From assembly GCA_963772375.1 (NCBI GenBank), contig CAVYXG010000007.1, positions 1 through 64,000 on the forward strand: 64,000 bases of DNA, in the 5' to 3' direction. Every line of letters starts with the position of its first letter. Positions within the stretch are counted from its first letter, which is position 1. Source of the stretch: DATBHM01 sp963772375 (GTDB lineage Bacteria > Actinomycetota > UBA4738 > JACQTL01). The translations under genes were made by a program, and so were the position numbers. Positions 8,701 to 15,910 of this stretch are shown here, one piece after another. The notes under the pieces are model-generated. The model did no database searches, had not been told where the DNA came from, and saw nothing but the letters and a program-made list of their open reading frames with translations.

Positions 8701-11257
8701 CCGCCTCGAGGGAGGCGAGTTCCTCCAGCAGCACCCGGCGCCGGGTGTCCTCGGCTCCCTCCTCGCCGACCGCGATCAGCCGCAGGAAGAGCTGCCGAAC
8801 AGCCGCGCGGCCGTCACGTCCCTGCGCGTCGTACAGCGCGTCGGCTCGGCGAGCGATCGCGCCCGTCACGCCGTCGATCCGGTGGTACGCCTCCAGCGTG
8901 AGCACCGAGTCCCGGCGCTCCGCGAACAGTTCCGTGAGCGCGTACTGCATGAGCGGCAGCGCCCCCGGCTGGTCGGCGACGTCGCTGAGGATCTCGGCCA
9001 CCACCCTCGGCTCCACGGTCACGCCAACTGCCTCCGCCGGTCCGGTCACAGCTCGCTCGAGCTCCTCGATGCTCGGCGGAGAGACGATGAGCGTCCTCGT
9101 CGACAGGAGCTGGGCGAAGTTCCGGTACTGGAGGGGGCGGTCGTAGAAGTCGGCCCGGAGCGTCACCACGACGCGCACGCGGGCCCGGGGGTCCGAGACG
9201 GCCGCGACGAGGCTCGCCAGGAACGCGCTCCTGCGCGCCTCGTCCGTGACGAGGGTGAACAGCTCCTCGAACTGGTCGATCACGATCAACAATTCGCTGT
9301 CGTCGTTGGGCAGCACCCGCTTCACGGCTCGGAGGAGTCCGAACTCGTCCCGTTCGAGCTGCTCCATGAGGCTGGCGGGGGGGTTCACCGCGACTCGGAG
9401 GAGCGCCCCCTCCAGCTCTTCGAAGGGGTGAGCTCCGGGGAGCATCTCCACGACGAACCACCGCTCGGAGCTCGGGAGCGCGCCACTCCGCACCGCCGGC
9501 ACGAGACCGGCACGGACGAGCGAGGACTTCCCGCTCCCGGAAGGCCCCACCACCGCGAGGAACCTGGGGCCCCGCTCGGACATGGCCCGAACGAGCTGTT
9601 CGGTAAGGGCCTCGCGGCCGAAGAAGTCGGCGGCGTCGGCCTCGAGGAACGGGCGGAGCCCCTTGAACGGGTTCCGGGCCTCGACGTCCGACGGAGCCCG
9701 GCGGGGGCCGCCCCCGAGCGCCTCGCGGAGTGCCGTGGCGATCGCCGGCGGGTTGGGGTAGCGATCGCCCGGGGCCTTCGCCGTCGCGCGCGCGATCACA
9801 TCGTCCACTTCCGGCGGGAGGTCGGGCCGGGCGTTCAGCACCGACCCCACCGGCTCGTCGCGTTGCTTCCACAGCTGCGCCGCGTTGAACTCGGCGGGGT
9901 AGGGCTGCCGGCCGGTTATGGCCTCGAACACGACGAGCCCGAGGCTGTAGACGTCGGTCGCCGGCGTCACGGATTCGCCCCGCACCTGCTCGGGCGAGAT
10001 GTACGCGGACGTGCCGAGCATGGCTCCCGGCCGGGTTTCGCCCCCCTCCGCCGAGACGACGTCCTTGGCGATCCCGAAATCGGCCAGGTATGCGTTCCCG
10101 TCGTCGTCGAACAGGATGTTCTCGGGCTTCACGTCCCGGTGGATCATGCCGCCCCGATGCGCGGCGTGGAGCGCCTCCGCCACCTCATCCACGATGCGCA
10201 TAGTGGTGGCGTCGTTCACCGGACCGCCCGCCAGCCGGTCCCGGAGGCTTCCCCCGCGGAGGTATCGCATGACGATGTACGCAGCTCCGGGCTCCCGCCA
10301 GTAGTCGTAGATCGGGACGATGCGAGGGTGTTCCAGGCGGGCAACGAGCTGCGCCTCCGCCTCGAACCGCCGGACGAACTCGGGGTCGTCGGCCATCCCG
10401 GGCCTGATGGCCTTCACCGCCACCTCCCGCCCCATTGGCGGCTGGAAGGCACGATGCACCGTGCTCGAGGCCCCCTCCCCGATGCGCTCCAGGAGCCGGT
10501 AGCCTCGCAGCGGCTCGCCCTGGAGCTCGAGCAGGGGGTCCTGGCGCAGGACGCGCTCGTGGAGCCGCTGCAGATCCGGGGACGGGTCGATGCCGAGCTC
10601 CCCGGTCAGCACCTCCCGCGCCCGGCGGTACGCGTCGAGGGCCTCGGCCTGCCGGCCCGTCCGGTACAACGCAAGCATCAGCTGGCCCCACAGCCGTTCC
10701 CGCAGCGGATGCTCCACCGTGAGCCGCTCCAGCTCGGCGACGTCCACCGGCCGGCCCAGCTCCAATGCCGCGTCGATTCGGTCCTCGCGGGCGGCGAGGA
10801 GCAGTCCCTCCAACCGAGCCACTTCGGGCGCCAGCGAAGGCTCGTCGGCGAGGTCGGCCAGCGGCGGTCCCCTCCAGAGGCCGAGGGCCTGGTCGAGCAG
10901 GTCGGCCGCCCGCGTCGGATCGCCACCCTCATGGTCGGCAGCCCGTTGTACGAGGGACTCGAATCGCGTGGCGTCGACCTCGTCGGATTCTGTGCGTAGG
11001 ACGTAGCCGGGAGGCCGTCCCTCGATGCGTCCGTCCCCCAGCGCCTTGCGGAGCCGCGAGACGTAGGCCTGGAGGGCGCTGCGGGCGGCCTCCGGTGGCT
11101 CCTCCCCCCAGATCTCCTCGATCAAGGTGTCGGCGGGCACCAGCCGGTTCGCCCGGATCAGCAGGTGTGCCAGGACGAGACGCTGCTTCGGCCCCCCCAG
11201 CCCCACGGGCCGGCCCTCCCGAGTGACCTCGAGCGAACCGAGCACCAGGAACTCCAT
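5750..11257 (-). CDS. Giant SARP/Ser-Thr kinase/STAND NTPase/WD40 fusion regulator
   Basis: A 1,835-residue multidomain protein. Residues 1-95 are an OmpR-like winged helix (FLVLGSLEVTREGRPV, then LQAYVSRLRKALGD) and 96-245 a BTAD helical domain, together the DNA-binding module of AfsR/SARP regulators. Residues 250-510 are a protein kinase (GEGASST, AVKAI, HRDVKPEN near 372, DFG). Residues 535-950 are a STAND NTPase (GPSGSGKSS near 572, VIDQFEELF). One membrane helix follows (ALIAILTIAALIASVLSIIA, about 990-1012). About 13 WD40 blades (FSPDG...) fill 1040-1690, and the last 130 residues form a beta-rich lipocalin-like domain. The start is set by GGGGAG ten bases upstream. The N-terminus should be cytoplasmic and the propellers possibly outside. 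It probably controls the divergent gene at 11447 and itself. Confidence 0.9.
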   Translation of the reverse strand: MEFLVLGSLEVTREGRPVGLGGPKQRLVLAHLLIRANRLVPADTLIEEIWGEEPPEAARSALQAYVSRLRKALGDGRIEGRPPGYVLRTESDEVDATRFESLVQRAADHEGGDPTRAADLLDQALGLWRGPPLADLADEPSLAPEVARLEGLLLAAREDRIDAALELGRPVDVAELERLTVEHPLRERLWGQLMLALYRTGRQAEALDAYRRAREVLTGELGIDPSPDLQRLHERVLRQDPLLELQGEPLRGYRLLERIGEGASSTVHRAFQPPMGREVAVKAIRPGMADDPEFVRRFEAEAQLVARLEHPRIVPIYDYWREPGAAYIVMRYLRGGSLRDRLAGGPVNDATTMRIVDEVAEALHAAHRGGMIHRDVKPENILFDDDGNAYLADFGIAKDVVSAEGGETRPGAMLGTSAYISPEQVRGESVTPATDVYSLGLVVFEAITGRQPYPAEFNAAQLWKQRDEPVGSVLNARPDLPPEVDDVIARATAKAPGDRYPNPPAIATALREALGGGPRRAPSDVEARNPFKGLRPFLEADAADFFGREALTEQLVRAMSERGPRFLAVVGPSGSGKSSLVRAGLVPAVRSGALPSSERWFVVEMLPGAHPFEELEGALLRVAVNPPASLMEQLERDEFGLLRAVKRVLPNDDSELLIVIDQFEELFTLVTDEARRSAFLASLVAAVSDPRARVRVVVTLRADFYDRPLQYRNFAQLLSTRTLIVSPPSIEELERAVTGPAEAVGVTVEPRVVAEILSDVADQPGALPLMQYALTELFAERRDSVLTLEAYHRIDGVTGAIARRADALYDAQGRDGRAAVRQLFLRLIAVGEEGAEDTRRRVLLEELASLEADRDAMTGVIGAYGEHRLLSFDRDPVTRGPTVEVAHEALLQQWGRLRAWVEGAREDLRMHRRLDSAAAEWTKSGEDPSFLLRGSRLGQFEAWGAATDVALSDRERRYLESGLAQREVERADDAVRKTREAALERRSVIRLRALIAILTIAALIASVLSIIAVGQRSKAQRVARVATARELASAAEANLDVDPERSILLALQAVATTRQDGTVVPEAVDALHAAIAADRQILTIRDPSTANVAWSPDGRLIATGGSVGGNDEDDVLLWDARTGAKLLTLKGHTGDIGYVAFSPDSSRVVTTGDDDRAIVWDTRTGARLLSIPHVQNGAGTFSPDGRRIVLGSSDGSVEVVDASTGHRSGEFSAESNLCQSPVFSPDGSLIAAPAANGVPIWDARTGAPIHSLPEPEPGGSCNVAFSPDGRELASTNGNGVTVWSTRTWTMVERLQGHTGSVIGLDWSPDGTRIATGANDGTARIWDAATGQQILELAGHSGLVANVAFSPDGTRLVTGGGDGTARVWDVSPAATAEWFGDAEPGPMFGVAYAPDGRSLLTTGFGPGQGAWRWDAATGRRIGGYRDVYDVELAADGSILLVGDRVEIARPGSPVSSLNDVPTKGAFGLGYARDGSLIAESSGQRQSIVVWTSDGRRVRSFGPAGPDDTFIQEAFSPDGSLLAGLTGRATLDVWDVATGTALVQGRVSTGQARSMAFSPKGSRLVTSGADGASVWAIPSGRRVARLSGAGAIGAVAFSPDGKQVATGGDDGTARIWDAATGDELLTLTGRTDSLTGVAFSPDGTRLATTSQDGTLRVYVLPVDQLVRIAESRLTRGFTEAECRQYLHVATCPAGPAPAPTPSEEEVPPLYGPEGAFRVTIARSDLQRAGINRSEIPNSLGAYTLSLVRGAWRLHLGRADGGTDDQVGTYTVSGRRITLEILDDTCSFGGTWSATWSATATDLTLTNIASNVPAACDPIDFQAVTSAVFGSRPLTRVL

Positions 11258-11327
11258 GTCCGGACCGTACTCCCCGCGTTTCGTGCCTGGAAGAGACATC
11301 TGCACGCCGCAGCGTGCGCGCCGCGCC

Positions 11328-11367
11328 TTGCAAGCCGCTTGCAAGCCGCCGGGGACGGCGTTGCAAG
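11328..11367 (+). promoter_or_regulatory. SARP-type operator: TTGCAAG repeats phased at 11 bp
   Basis: The heptamer TTGCAAG occurs at 11328-11334, 11339-11345 and 11361-11367, start-to-start distances of 11 and 22 bases, so all three lie on one face of the helix. Heptamers separated by four bases are the known binding arrangement of SARP regulators. A weaker TTGCAG follows at 11387. A possible -10 (CAGAGT, 11378-11383) lies ten bases after the last repeat and points to the gene at 11447. The first two copies are also within the palindrome CTTGCAAG, so a dimeric repressor is an alternative reading. Confidence 0.65.
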
Positions 11368-11446
11368 CCCCTCCCGGCAGAGTCGCTTGCAGCGAGAACG
11401 AGATCCGGGGGATCGGCCCCCGGGTCGCGGAGGAAGGGAGGAGACC

Positions 11447-11836
11447 ATGAACGGGATCGGACGGTCGCTGCGAGCGGTGGCGACGATGACGCTCGCGCTC
11501 ATGATCGTCGTGGGAGCTGCCTCGGCCGCTCTGGCGGACGGGGGGCCCGACCGCGTCCTGCCGGCCGGCTCGGTCACCACCCCCAGGCCGGGGTTCGGCG
11601 ACCACATCCAGCCCCCCAGGCCGGGGTTCGGCGACCACATCCAGCCCCTTGCGCCTGCGGAGCAAACAGCGGCCGGCTCGGTGGTCGATGTGAACGGACA
11701 GGCGGCGAACGGACAGGCGGGGAGCGGTGGGACGTCAGAGGTGTGGGTCTGGTTGCTCGTCGGGGTGACGGTCGTCGCGGCCGCCGGCGCGTGGGCCGCG
11801 ACGATGCGGCGTCGCCGACCGCGGCTGGCGGGCTGA
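11447..11836 (+). CDS. Small exported, membrane-anchored protein with tandem PRPGFGDHIQP repeats
   Basis: A 129-residue protein. A signal peptide (residues 1-31, hydrophobic core TMTLALMIVVGAASAALA) is followed by two tandem copies of the 11-residue unit PRPGFGDHIQP, a linker with the duplicated NGQA motif, a C-terminal membrane helix (VWLLVGVTVVAAAGAWAA) and a basic tail (MRRRRPRLAG). That layout gives a short outside loop held by the membrane; there is no LPXTG sortase signal. The ribosome site AGGGAGGAG is strong. It is divergent from the giant SARP-kinase gene, and the TTGCAAG repeats lie between them, so it is the likely target. The function is unknown. Confidence 0.7.
   Translation: MNGIGRSLRAVATMTLALMIVVGAASAALADGGPDRVLPAGSVTTPRPGFGDHIQPPRPGFGDHIQPLAPAEQTAAGSVVDVNGQAANGQAGSGGTSEVWVWLLVGVTVVAAAGAWAATMRRRRPRLAG
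11585..11650 (+). repeat. 33-bp tandem duplication inside the small exported protein gene
   Basis: Two adjacent, nearly identical 33-base copies (11585-11617 and 11618-11650) encode the PRPGFGDHIQP repeat. The near identity at third codon positions indicates a recent duplication. Confidence 0.8.
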
Positions 11837-11864
11837 CCTCTGCCCGCCGAGCTCAACCACTCGA

Positions 11865-11898
11865 GCAGGTACCCCCGTCGGGTGACGGGGGTACCTGC
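11865..11898. terminator. Strong hairpin, likely bidirectional terminator
   Basis: A perfect 15-base-pair stem (GCAGGTACCCCCGTC and its complement) with a GGGT loop lies between convergent genes ending at 11836 and 11995. It has no T-tract, as is common in high-GC actinobacteria. Confidence 0.7.
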
Positions 11899-11994
11899 AT
11901 CTCCCGTGCCAGTCAACATTGATCCGTCTTGACCAGATGAAGGAAGGTCCCTCGCCCGTCCGCCGGAGGGTGGGATGAACGCCGCCATCAGTCC

Positions 11995-12495
11995 TCAACT
12001 TCCCTTCCGAACGATCTCGATGACGTAGGCGGCCAGGTTGCTCAGGGTCTGCTGGCCGCCCTCGATCGCGTGGTACTTCTCGACCGCCTCGTCGCGCAGC
12101 TCCCTGGTGGGGAACACCGTGCGCATCTCGATCCGGGTCGCCGCGCCGTCGGGCGCGAACGTCAAGACCGACTCGAAGGCGTTCGGGTCGCCGCGGGACT
12201 CACCGTGCAGCAGCGCGATCCGCTCCGGCGGGGCGATCTCGGTCCAGGAGATCCACTCCTGGTAGTCGGTCCCGTCCGGTCCGTGCATCACGAAGTCCCA
12301 CTCCCCGCCGACGCGGAACTCGAACGCCCGCGTGGTGGTGGTGAAGCCCTCCGGTCCCCACCACCGCGACAGGTGCCGGACCTCGGTGAACGCCTCGAAC
12401 ACCACCTCCCGTGGGGCACTGATGACCCGGGAGATCACGATCTCGCGGTCGGCCGTCGCGGACTGCGCCGGCGCTCCTCGTCCCGTCGCGCTCAT
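11995..12495 (-). CDS. SRPBCC (AHSA1-like) domain protein
   Basis: A 166-residue protein of the START/Bet v1-like SRPBCC superfamily. The sequence EIVISRVISAPREVVFEAFT, then LSRWWGPEGF and GGEWDFVMHGPDG, is typical of activator-of-Hsp90-ATPase-1-like (AHSA1) proteins. The fold makes a hydrophobic ligand pocket; the ligand is unknown. It starts three bases after the stop of the ArsR-type regulator and has the ribosome site GGGAGGAG. ArsR-SRPBCC pairs are a common two-gene operon, so its expression is probably governed by the upstream repressor and its palindrome. Confidence 0.8.
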   Translation of the reverse strand: MSATGRGAPAQSATADREIVISRVISAPREVVFEAFTEVRHLSRWWGPEGFTTTTRAFEFRVGGEWDFVMHGPDGTDYQEWISWTEIAPPERIALLHGESRGDPNAFESVLTFAPDGAATRIEMRTVFPTRELRDEAVEKYHAIEGGQQTLSNLAAYVIEIVRKGS

Positions 12496-12498
12496 CCG

Positions 12499-12840
12499 CT
12501 ACTCCTCCCGCCGTGGCAGCTCGAGGTCCTGCACGTACTCGTCCAGCCGGTCGAAGCTCTCGTTCCAGAACCGCTCGAACCCGCCGGTCCACTCGTGGAC
12601 CGGTCGCAGCCCGCGGGCGTCAAGGCCGTACAGGCGTTGCTTGCCTGCCTTGCGGTCCCGCACCAGTCCGACCTCCCGGAGCACCCGCAGGTGTTTGGAC
12701 GCCCCCGGCTGGGTCATCCCCAGCTCCTGGGCCAACTCGGTCACCGGCCCCTCACCCGCCCGCAGCAGCACCAGGATCTCCCGGCGCTGCTGCTCGGCGA
12801 TCGCGTTGAAGACGTCCGACGTCGTCGCTGCTCGTGCCAT
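12499..12840 (-). CDS. ArsR-family winged-helix transcriptional regulator
   Basis: A 113-residue protein with the ArsR fold: QQRREILVLLRAGEGPVTEL leads into the recognition region LGMTQPGASKHLRVLREVGLV, then a wing with RKAGKQRLYGLD. No metal-binding CxC pair is present, so it is of the non-metal-sensing type that usually accompanies SRPBCC proteins. The ATG at 12840 was preferred over one at 12867 because a perfect palindrome, the presumed operator, ends just upstream at 12852-12867. The gene is followed after three bases by the SRPBCC gene. Confidence 0.85.
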   Translation of the reverse strand: MARAATTSDVFNAIAEQQRREILVLLRAGEGPVTELAQELGMTQPGASKHLRVLREVGLVRDRKAGKQRLYGLDARGLRPVHEWTGGFERFWNESFDRLDEYVQDLELPRREE

Positions 12841-12851
12841 GGCGTCATCAT

Positions 12852-12867
12852 ATGCCGATATCGGCAT
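12852..12867. promoter_or_regulatory. Palindromic operator of the ArsR/SRPBCC operon
   Basis: ATGCCGATATCGGCAT is a perfect 16-base palindrome located 11 bases upstream of the ArsR-family start codon. The position and symmetry fit an autorepression site for a dimeric winged-helix repressor. Confidence 0.6.
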
Positions 12868-12887
12868 GCGTCAAGCCGGAGGAATCT

Positions 12888-13364
12888 TCAGTTCTTCGTG
12901 ACGTCCGCCACGCTGGCATTCACTGACCCGAGCAGGTCCGACGCGCCGAGGTGGATGTTCACGCCTCTCGCTCCCCCGCCGATGGCCACGCGGCCGAGCA
13001 CTGCAACGCTGGCGTCCGCGATCACCGGCCACGGGGCCGTCGCGCCGAACGGCGTGATCGCACCGCGCTCGTAGCCGGTGGCCGCGCGGGCCTCCTCCTG
13101 ATCCGGCAGCGACAGCCGGCGAACCCCGAGGTGAGCGCGGAGCTTCGGCCAGTCGATCTCCCGGCCGCCGGGCACCAGCACGAACACGTAGTCGTTCTCC
13201 CCGCGCCTGATCACGATCGTTCGCAGCAGCGAGCCCGGATCGATCCCCTGCAGGCGCGCCGACTCCTCGACGCTGGAGGGGCGTTCGGTTCGGACGATGT
13301 CGAACTCCACGCCCGTCTCGCGCAGTGCGCGAATCGCCGGCGTGTCGACTTCGTGTTCCGACAT
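12888..13364 (-). CDS. YbaK/ProX-type aminoacyl-tRNA deacylase domain protein
   Basis: A 158-residue single-domain protein of the YbaK/EbsC family. The features are an N-terminal helix (TPAIRALRETGVEFDIV), the SVEESARLQGIDPGSLLRTIV segment containing the substrate-pocket helix, a strand (YVFVLVPGGREIDWPKL), and the GYERGAITPFG loop that is strongly conserved in these hydrolases. Family members remove mischarged amino acids (for example Cys from tRNA-Pro) in trans. It ends 47 bases upstream of the ArsR-type gene on the same strand but is probably separately regulated, because the palindrome lies between them. Confidence 0.8.
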   Translation of the reverse strand: MSEHEVDTPAIRALRETGVEFDIVRTERPSSVEESARLQGIDPGSLLRTIVIRRGENDYVFVLVPGGREIDWPKLRAHLGVRRLSLPDQEEARAATGYERGAITPFGATAPWPVIADASVAVLGRVAIGGGARGVNIHLGASDLLGSVNASVADVTKN

Positions 13365-13457
13365 GGGCGGGCAAGCCTACCGAGCGCAAGAGTGCTTGCC
13401 GTCTTGCCGGGCGCCAAGGAAGCTCTCAGGGAGCTCCAAGGTTCGGCTCCTACGTTC

Positions 13458-13466
13458 CCTTCAGCG
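13458..13466 (+). promoter_or_regulatory. Candidate site shared by the regulator and protease promoters
   Basis: CCTTCAGCG, preceded by GTTC, lies 33 bases upstream of the response regulator start. The same nonamer recurs at 15769-15777 upstream of the HtrA-like gene. A binding site for the encoded regulator is possible but rests on two copies only. Confidence 0.3.
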
Positions 13467-13499
13467 GTCGCACAGCCGGCGGGAACGGGGACGGGAGAC

Positions 13500-14231
13500 A
13501 TGCAGGCGATGGCGGAGGAACGGGCGGACGGGAGAGTCACCGGCCAGCGGGTGCTGGTGGTCGACGACGAGGCCAGCATCACCGATCTGGTGGCCACGGT
13601 CCTCCGGTACGAGGGCTTCGAGGTCGAGGTCGCCGGTAACGGCTGGGACGCACTGCGCAAGGCGCAGTCGTTCGTCCCGGAGCTCGTGATCCTCGACCTG
13701 ATGCTGCCCGACCACGACGGGTTCGAGGTCCACCGACGCCTGCGGGACCGTGGGGTCAACGCGCCCGTCATCTTCCTCACGGCGCGGGACGCGACCGAGG
13801 ACAAGGTTCGCGGACTGACCATCGGCGGCGACGACTACGTCACGAAGCCGTTCAGCCTCGAGGAGCTCGTCGCGCGGATCCGGGCGGTGCTCCGGCGCTC
13901 GGCCGGCGGCGGGCGCGACCAGGCGCCGTCGAGGCTGCGGTTCGAGGACCTGGAGATGGACGAGGACTCACACGAGGTTCGACGCGGCGACCGGGTGCTC
14001 GACCTCCGGCCGACGGAGTACAACCTGCTGCGGTTCCTGCTCCTGAACTCGCGCAGGGTGCTCTCGAAGCAGCAGATCCTCGACCACGTGTGGCACTACG
14101 ACTTCGGCGGCGAGTCGAACGTCGTCGAGACGTACATCAGCTACCTCCGCAAGAAGGTCGACTCGGTCGATCCCCCGCTCATCCACACCGTTCGCGGCGT
14201 GGGCTACGTGCTGAAGCTGCCGTCCGTATGA
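13500..14231 (+). CDS. OmpR-family response regulator
   Basis: A 243-residue regulator: receiver domain at residues 15-130 with the acidic pair DDE, phosphoacceptor D66 (VILDLMLPDHDG) and the lysine of VTKPFS, then an OmpR-type winged helix (about 145-240; LRPTEYNLLRFLLLNSRRVLS, VETYISYLRKKV, TVRGVGYVL). The ATG at 13500 has GGGAG just upstream. The stop overlaps the kinase start by ATGA. With the HtrA-like protease after the kinase, the trio resembles the MprA-MprB-PepD envelope-stress module of mycobacteria, so a cell-envelope role is likely. Confidence 0.9.
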   Translation: MQAMAEERADGRVTGQRVLVVDDEASITDLVATVLRYEGFEVEVAGNGWDALRKAQSFVPELVILDLMLPDHDGFEVHRRLRDRGVNAPVIFLTARDATEDKVRGLTIGGDDYVTKPFSLEELVARIRAVLRRSAGGGRDQAPSRLRFEDLEMDEDSHEVRRGDRVLDLRPTEYNLLRFLLLNSRRVLSKQQILDHVWHYDFGGESNVVETYISYLRKKVDSVDPPLIHTVRGVGYVLKLPSV

Positions 14232-15742
14232 GGTTCTCGCTCCGCACCCGCGTGCTGGCCGCCACGCTGATCCTGGTGGCGCTGGGCCTCGCGGTCGCGG
14301 GGATCGCCACCTACAGCCTGCTCCGCAAGCAGCTCATCGACCGCGTCGACCAGCAGCTCCAGGATGCGACCCACCCGATCGGCGACATCGTGTCGCACGG
14401 AGGGGATGACGGGTTCGGGCCGGGGTTCGTCCCGCCGGACATCCCCGAGGGGACGTACGGGGCCTTCCTCGACGCCTCCGGTCACACGATCCGGTCCCGC
14501 TCGTTCACGTACGGAAGCACCACGACCGCGCCGGTCCCGAAGCTTCCTGCAGGGTTGCCGGGGTCCACTGCCGGTGGCAGCGATCCCGCGAGCACCACGT
14601 TCACCGCGTCGGCGATCCCCGCGTCCGCCCCGCCGTTCCGGGTGTCCGCGAACGCGGTGCAGCTGGATCGCCAGCCGGCCACGCTCGTGGTCGGGTTCCC
14701 CCTGACCGAAGTGCAGGCCACGCTGCAACGGCTCGTCGTCATCGAGTTGATCGTGGTCGGCGGCGTGCTGCTGGCCATCGGGCTGCTGTCGTGGTGGTTG
14801 GTTCGACTCGGCCTTCGGCCGCTCGACCGGATGGCCGAGACGGCCGGCGCCATCGTCGGCGGCGACCTGTCCAAGCGGGTCGAGCCCGCCGACGACCGAA
14901 CCGAGGTCGGCCAGCTCGGGACCGCGCTCAACACCATGCTCGGGCGCATCGAGACGTCGTTCGACGAACAGCGCGCCAGCGAGGCCCGGCTCCGTCGGTT
15001 CATCGCGGACGCGTCGCACGAGCTCCGGACGCCCCTCACGTCCATCCGCGGCTACGCGGAGCTGTTCCGTCGGGGCGCAGCCGACCACCCTGAGGACCTC
15101 GAACGGGCCATGCGCCGAATCGAGGACGAGGGCGCGCGGATGGGCCTGCTCGTGGACGACCTGCTGCTGCTGGCCCGGCTCGACCAGGGCCGACCGCTGG
15201 AACGGACTCCCGTGGACCTCACCGCCATGGCCCAGGATGCGGCCGACGACCTCCGCACGGCCGACCCCGACCGTGAGGTCACGCTCGACGCCAGGCCGGA
15301 CGTCGTGGTCGAGGGCGACGAGCCCCGGCTGCGCCAGGTCGTGGCGAACCTCCTCGACAACGCCCGGACCCACACCCCGGCGGGAACGCCGGTGACGATC
15401 CGCCTCGCGGTGGAGGGCGAGGGGGCGGTGCTCGACGTCGCCGACCGCGGCCCCGGCATGTCCGACGAGGATGCCGCGAGGGTGTTCCAACGCTTCTACC
15501 GGGGCGATCCGTCGCGGTCCCGCGAGAGCGGCGGCACCGGCCTCGGCCTGTCGATCGCCGCGGCCATCGTCCGCGCCCACGGGGGAACGATCGGGGTGTC
15601 GGCCGCCCCCGGCGAGGGGGCGACCTTCCGGATCCGGCTTCCGCTGCAACCGGCGCCCGCGGCGGAGCCCGAACCGGCCGATCGCGCGCCGGAGCCGGAG
15701 CCGGCCGACCCCGAACCGCAGGCGGATCGGGTCCGACCTTGA
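14228..15742 (+). CDS. Membrane sensor histidine kinase
   Basis: A 504-residue kinase. Membrane segments lie near residues 8-31 and 172-192, enclosing a sensor region of about 140 residues rich in Gly, Pro, Ser and Thr. A HAMP domain follows (about 193-246, RLGLRPLDRMAE). The dimerisation domain carries H264 (DASHELRTPLTS), and an ATPase domain (about 355-475) shows the N box (NLLDNARTH), G1 (DRGPGMS) and G2 (GGTGLGLSIA). The last 30 residues are a Pro-Glu-rich tail with repeated EPEPAD units, unusual for this family. It is coupled to the response regulator by an ATGA overlap. Confidence 0.9.
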   Translation: MRFSLRTRVLAATLILVALGLAVAGIATYSLLRKQLIDRVDQQLQDATHPIGDIVSHGGDDGFGPGFVPPDIPEGTYGAFLDASGHTIRSRSFTYGSTTTAPVPKLPAGLPGSTAGGSDPASTTFTASAIPASAPPFRVSANAVQLDRQPATLVVGFPLTEVQATLQRLVVIELIVVGGVLLAIGLLSWWLVRLGLRPLDRMAETAGAIVGGDLSKRVEPADDRTEVGQLGTALNTMLGRIETSFDEQRASEARLRRFIADASHELRTPLTSIRGYAELFRRGAADHPEDLERAMRRIEDEGARMGLLVDDLLLLARLDQGRPLERTPVDLTAMAQDAADDLRTADPDREVTLDARPDVVVEGDEPRLRQVVANLLDNARTHTPAGTPVTIRLAVEGEGAVLDVADRGPGMSDEDAARVFQRFYRGDPSRSRESGGTGLGLSIAAAIVRAHGGTIGVSAAPGEGATFRIRLPLQPAPAAEPEPADRAPEPEPADPEPQADRVRP

Positions 15743-15768
15743 GGTTCGCACAGCAGGTTCTTCGCAAG

Positions 15769-15777
15769 CCTTCAGCG
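15769..15777 (+). promoter_or_regulatory. Second copy of the candidate regulator site, upstream of the protease gene
   Basis: CCTTCAGCG lies 133 bases upstream of the HtrA-like start. It is embedded between two direct copies of TTGAGGTTCG (15739-15748 and 15793-15802). The arrangement suggests separate control of the protease gene within the two-component locus. Confidence 0.3.
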
Positions 15778-15910
15778 TCGTCTCGGGGAACGTTGAGGTT
15801 CGTCGGGCACGATGCATGCCGATCGGTCGGAACGCCCTGCGGGGGGTTGCGCCGAAAAGTTGGATGATGGAGGCGCCGCGTGCCTCCCACGAAGGGACGC
15901 GAGGGACGAT

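Noticed and set aside
7508..10999. Plus-strand open frame of 1,163 codons opposite the giant SARP fusion gene
   Set aside because: It is an artefact of high GC third positions; it is Arg/Pro/Gly-rich with no domain, while the minus strand encodes clear, continuous domains.
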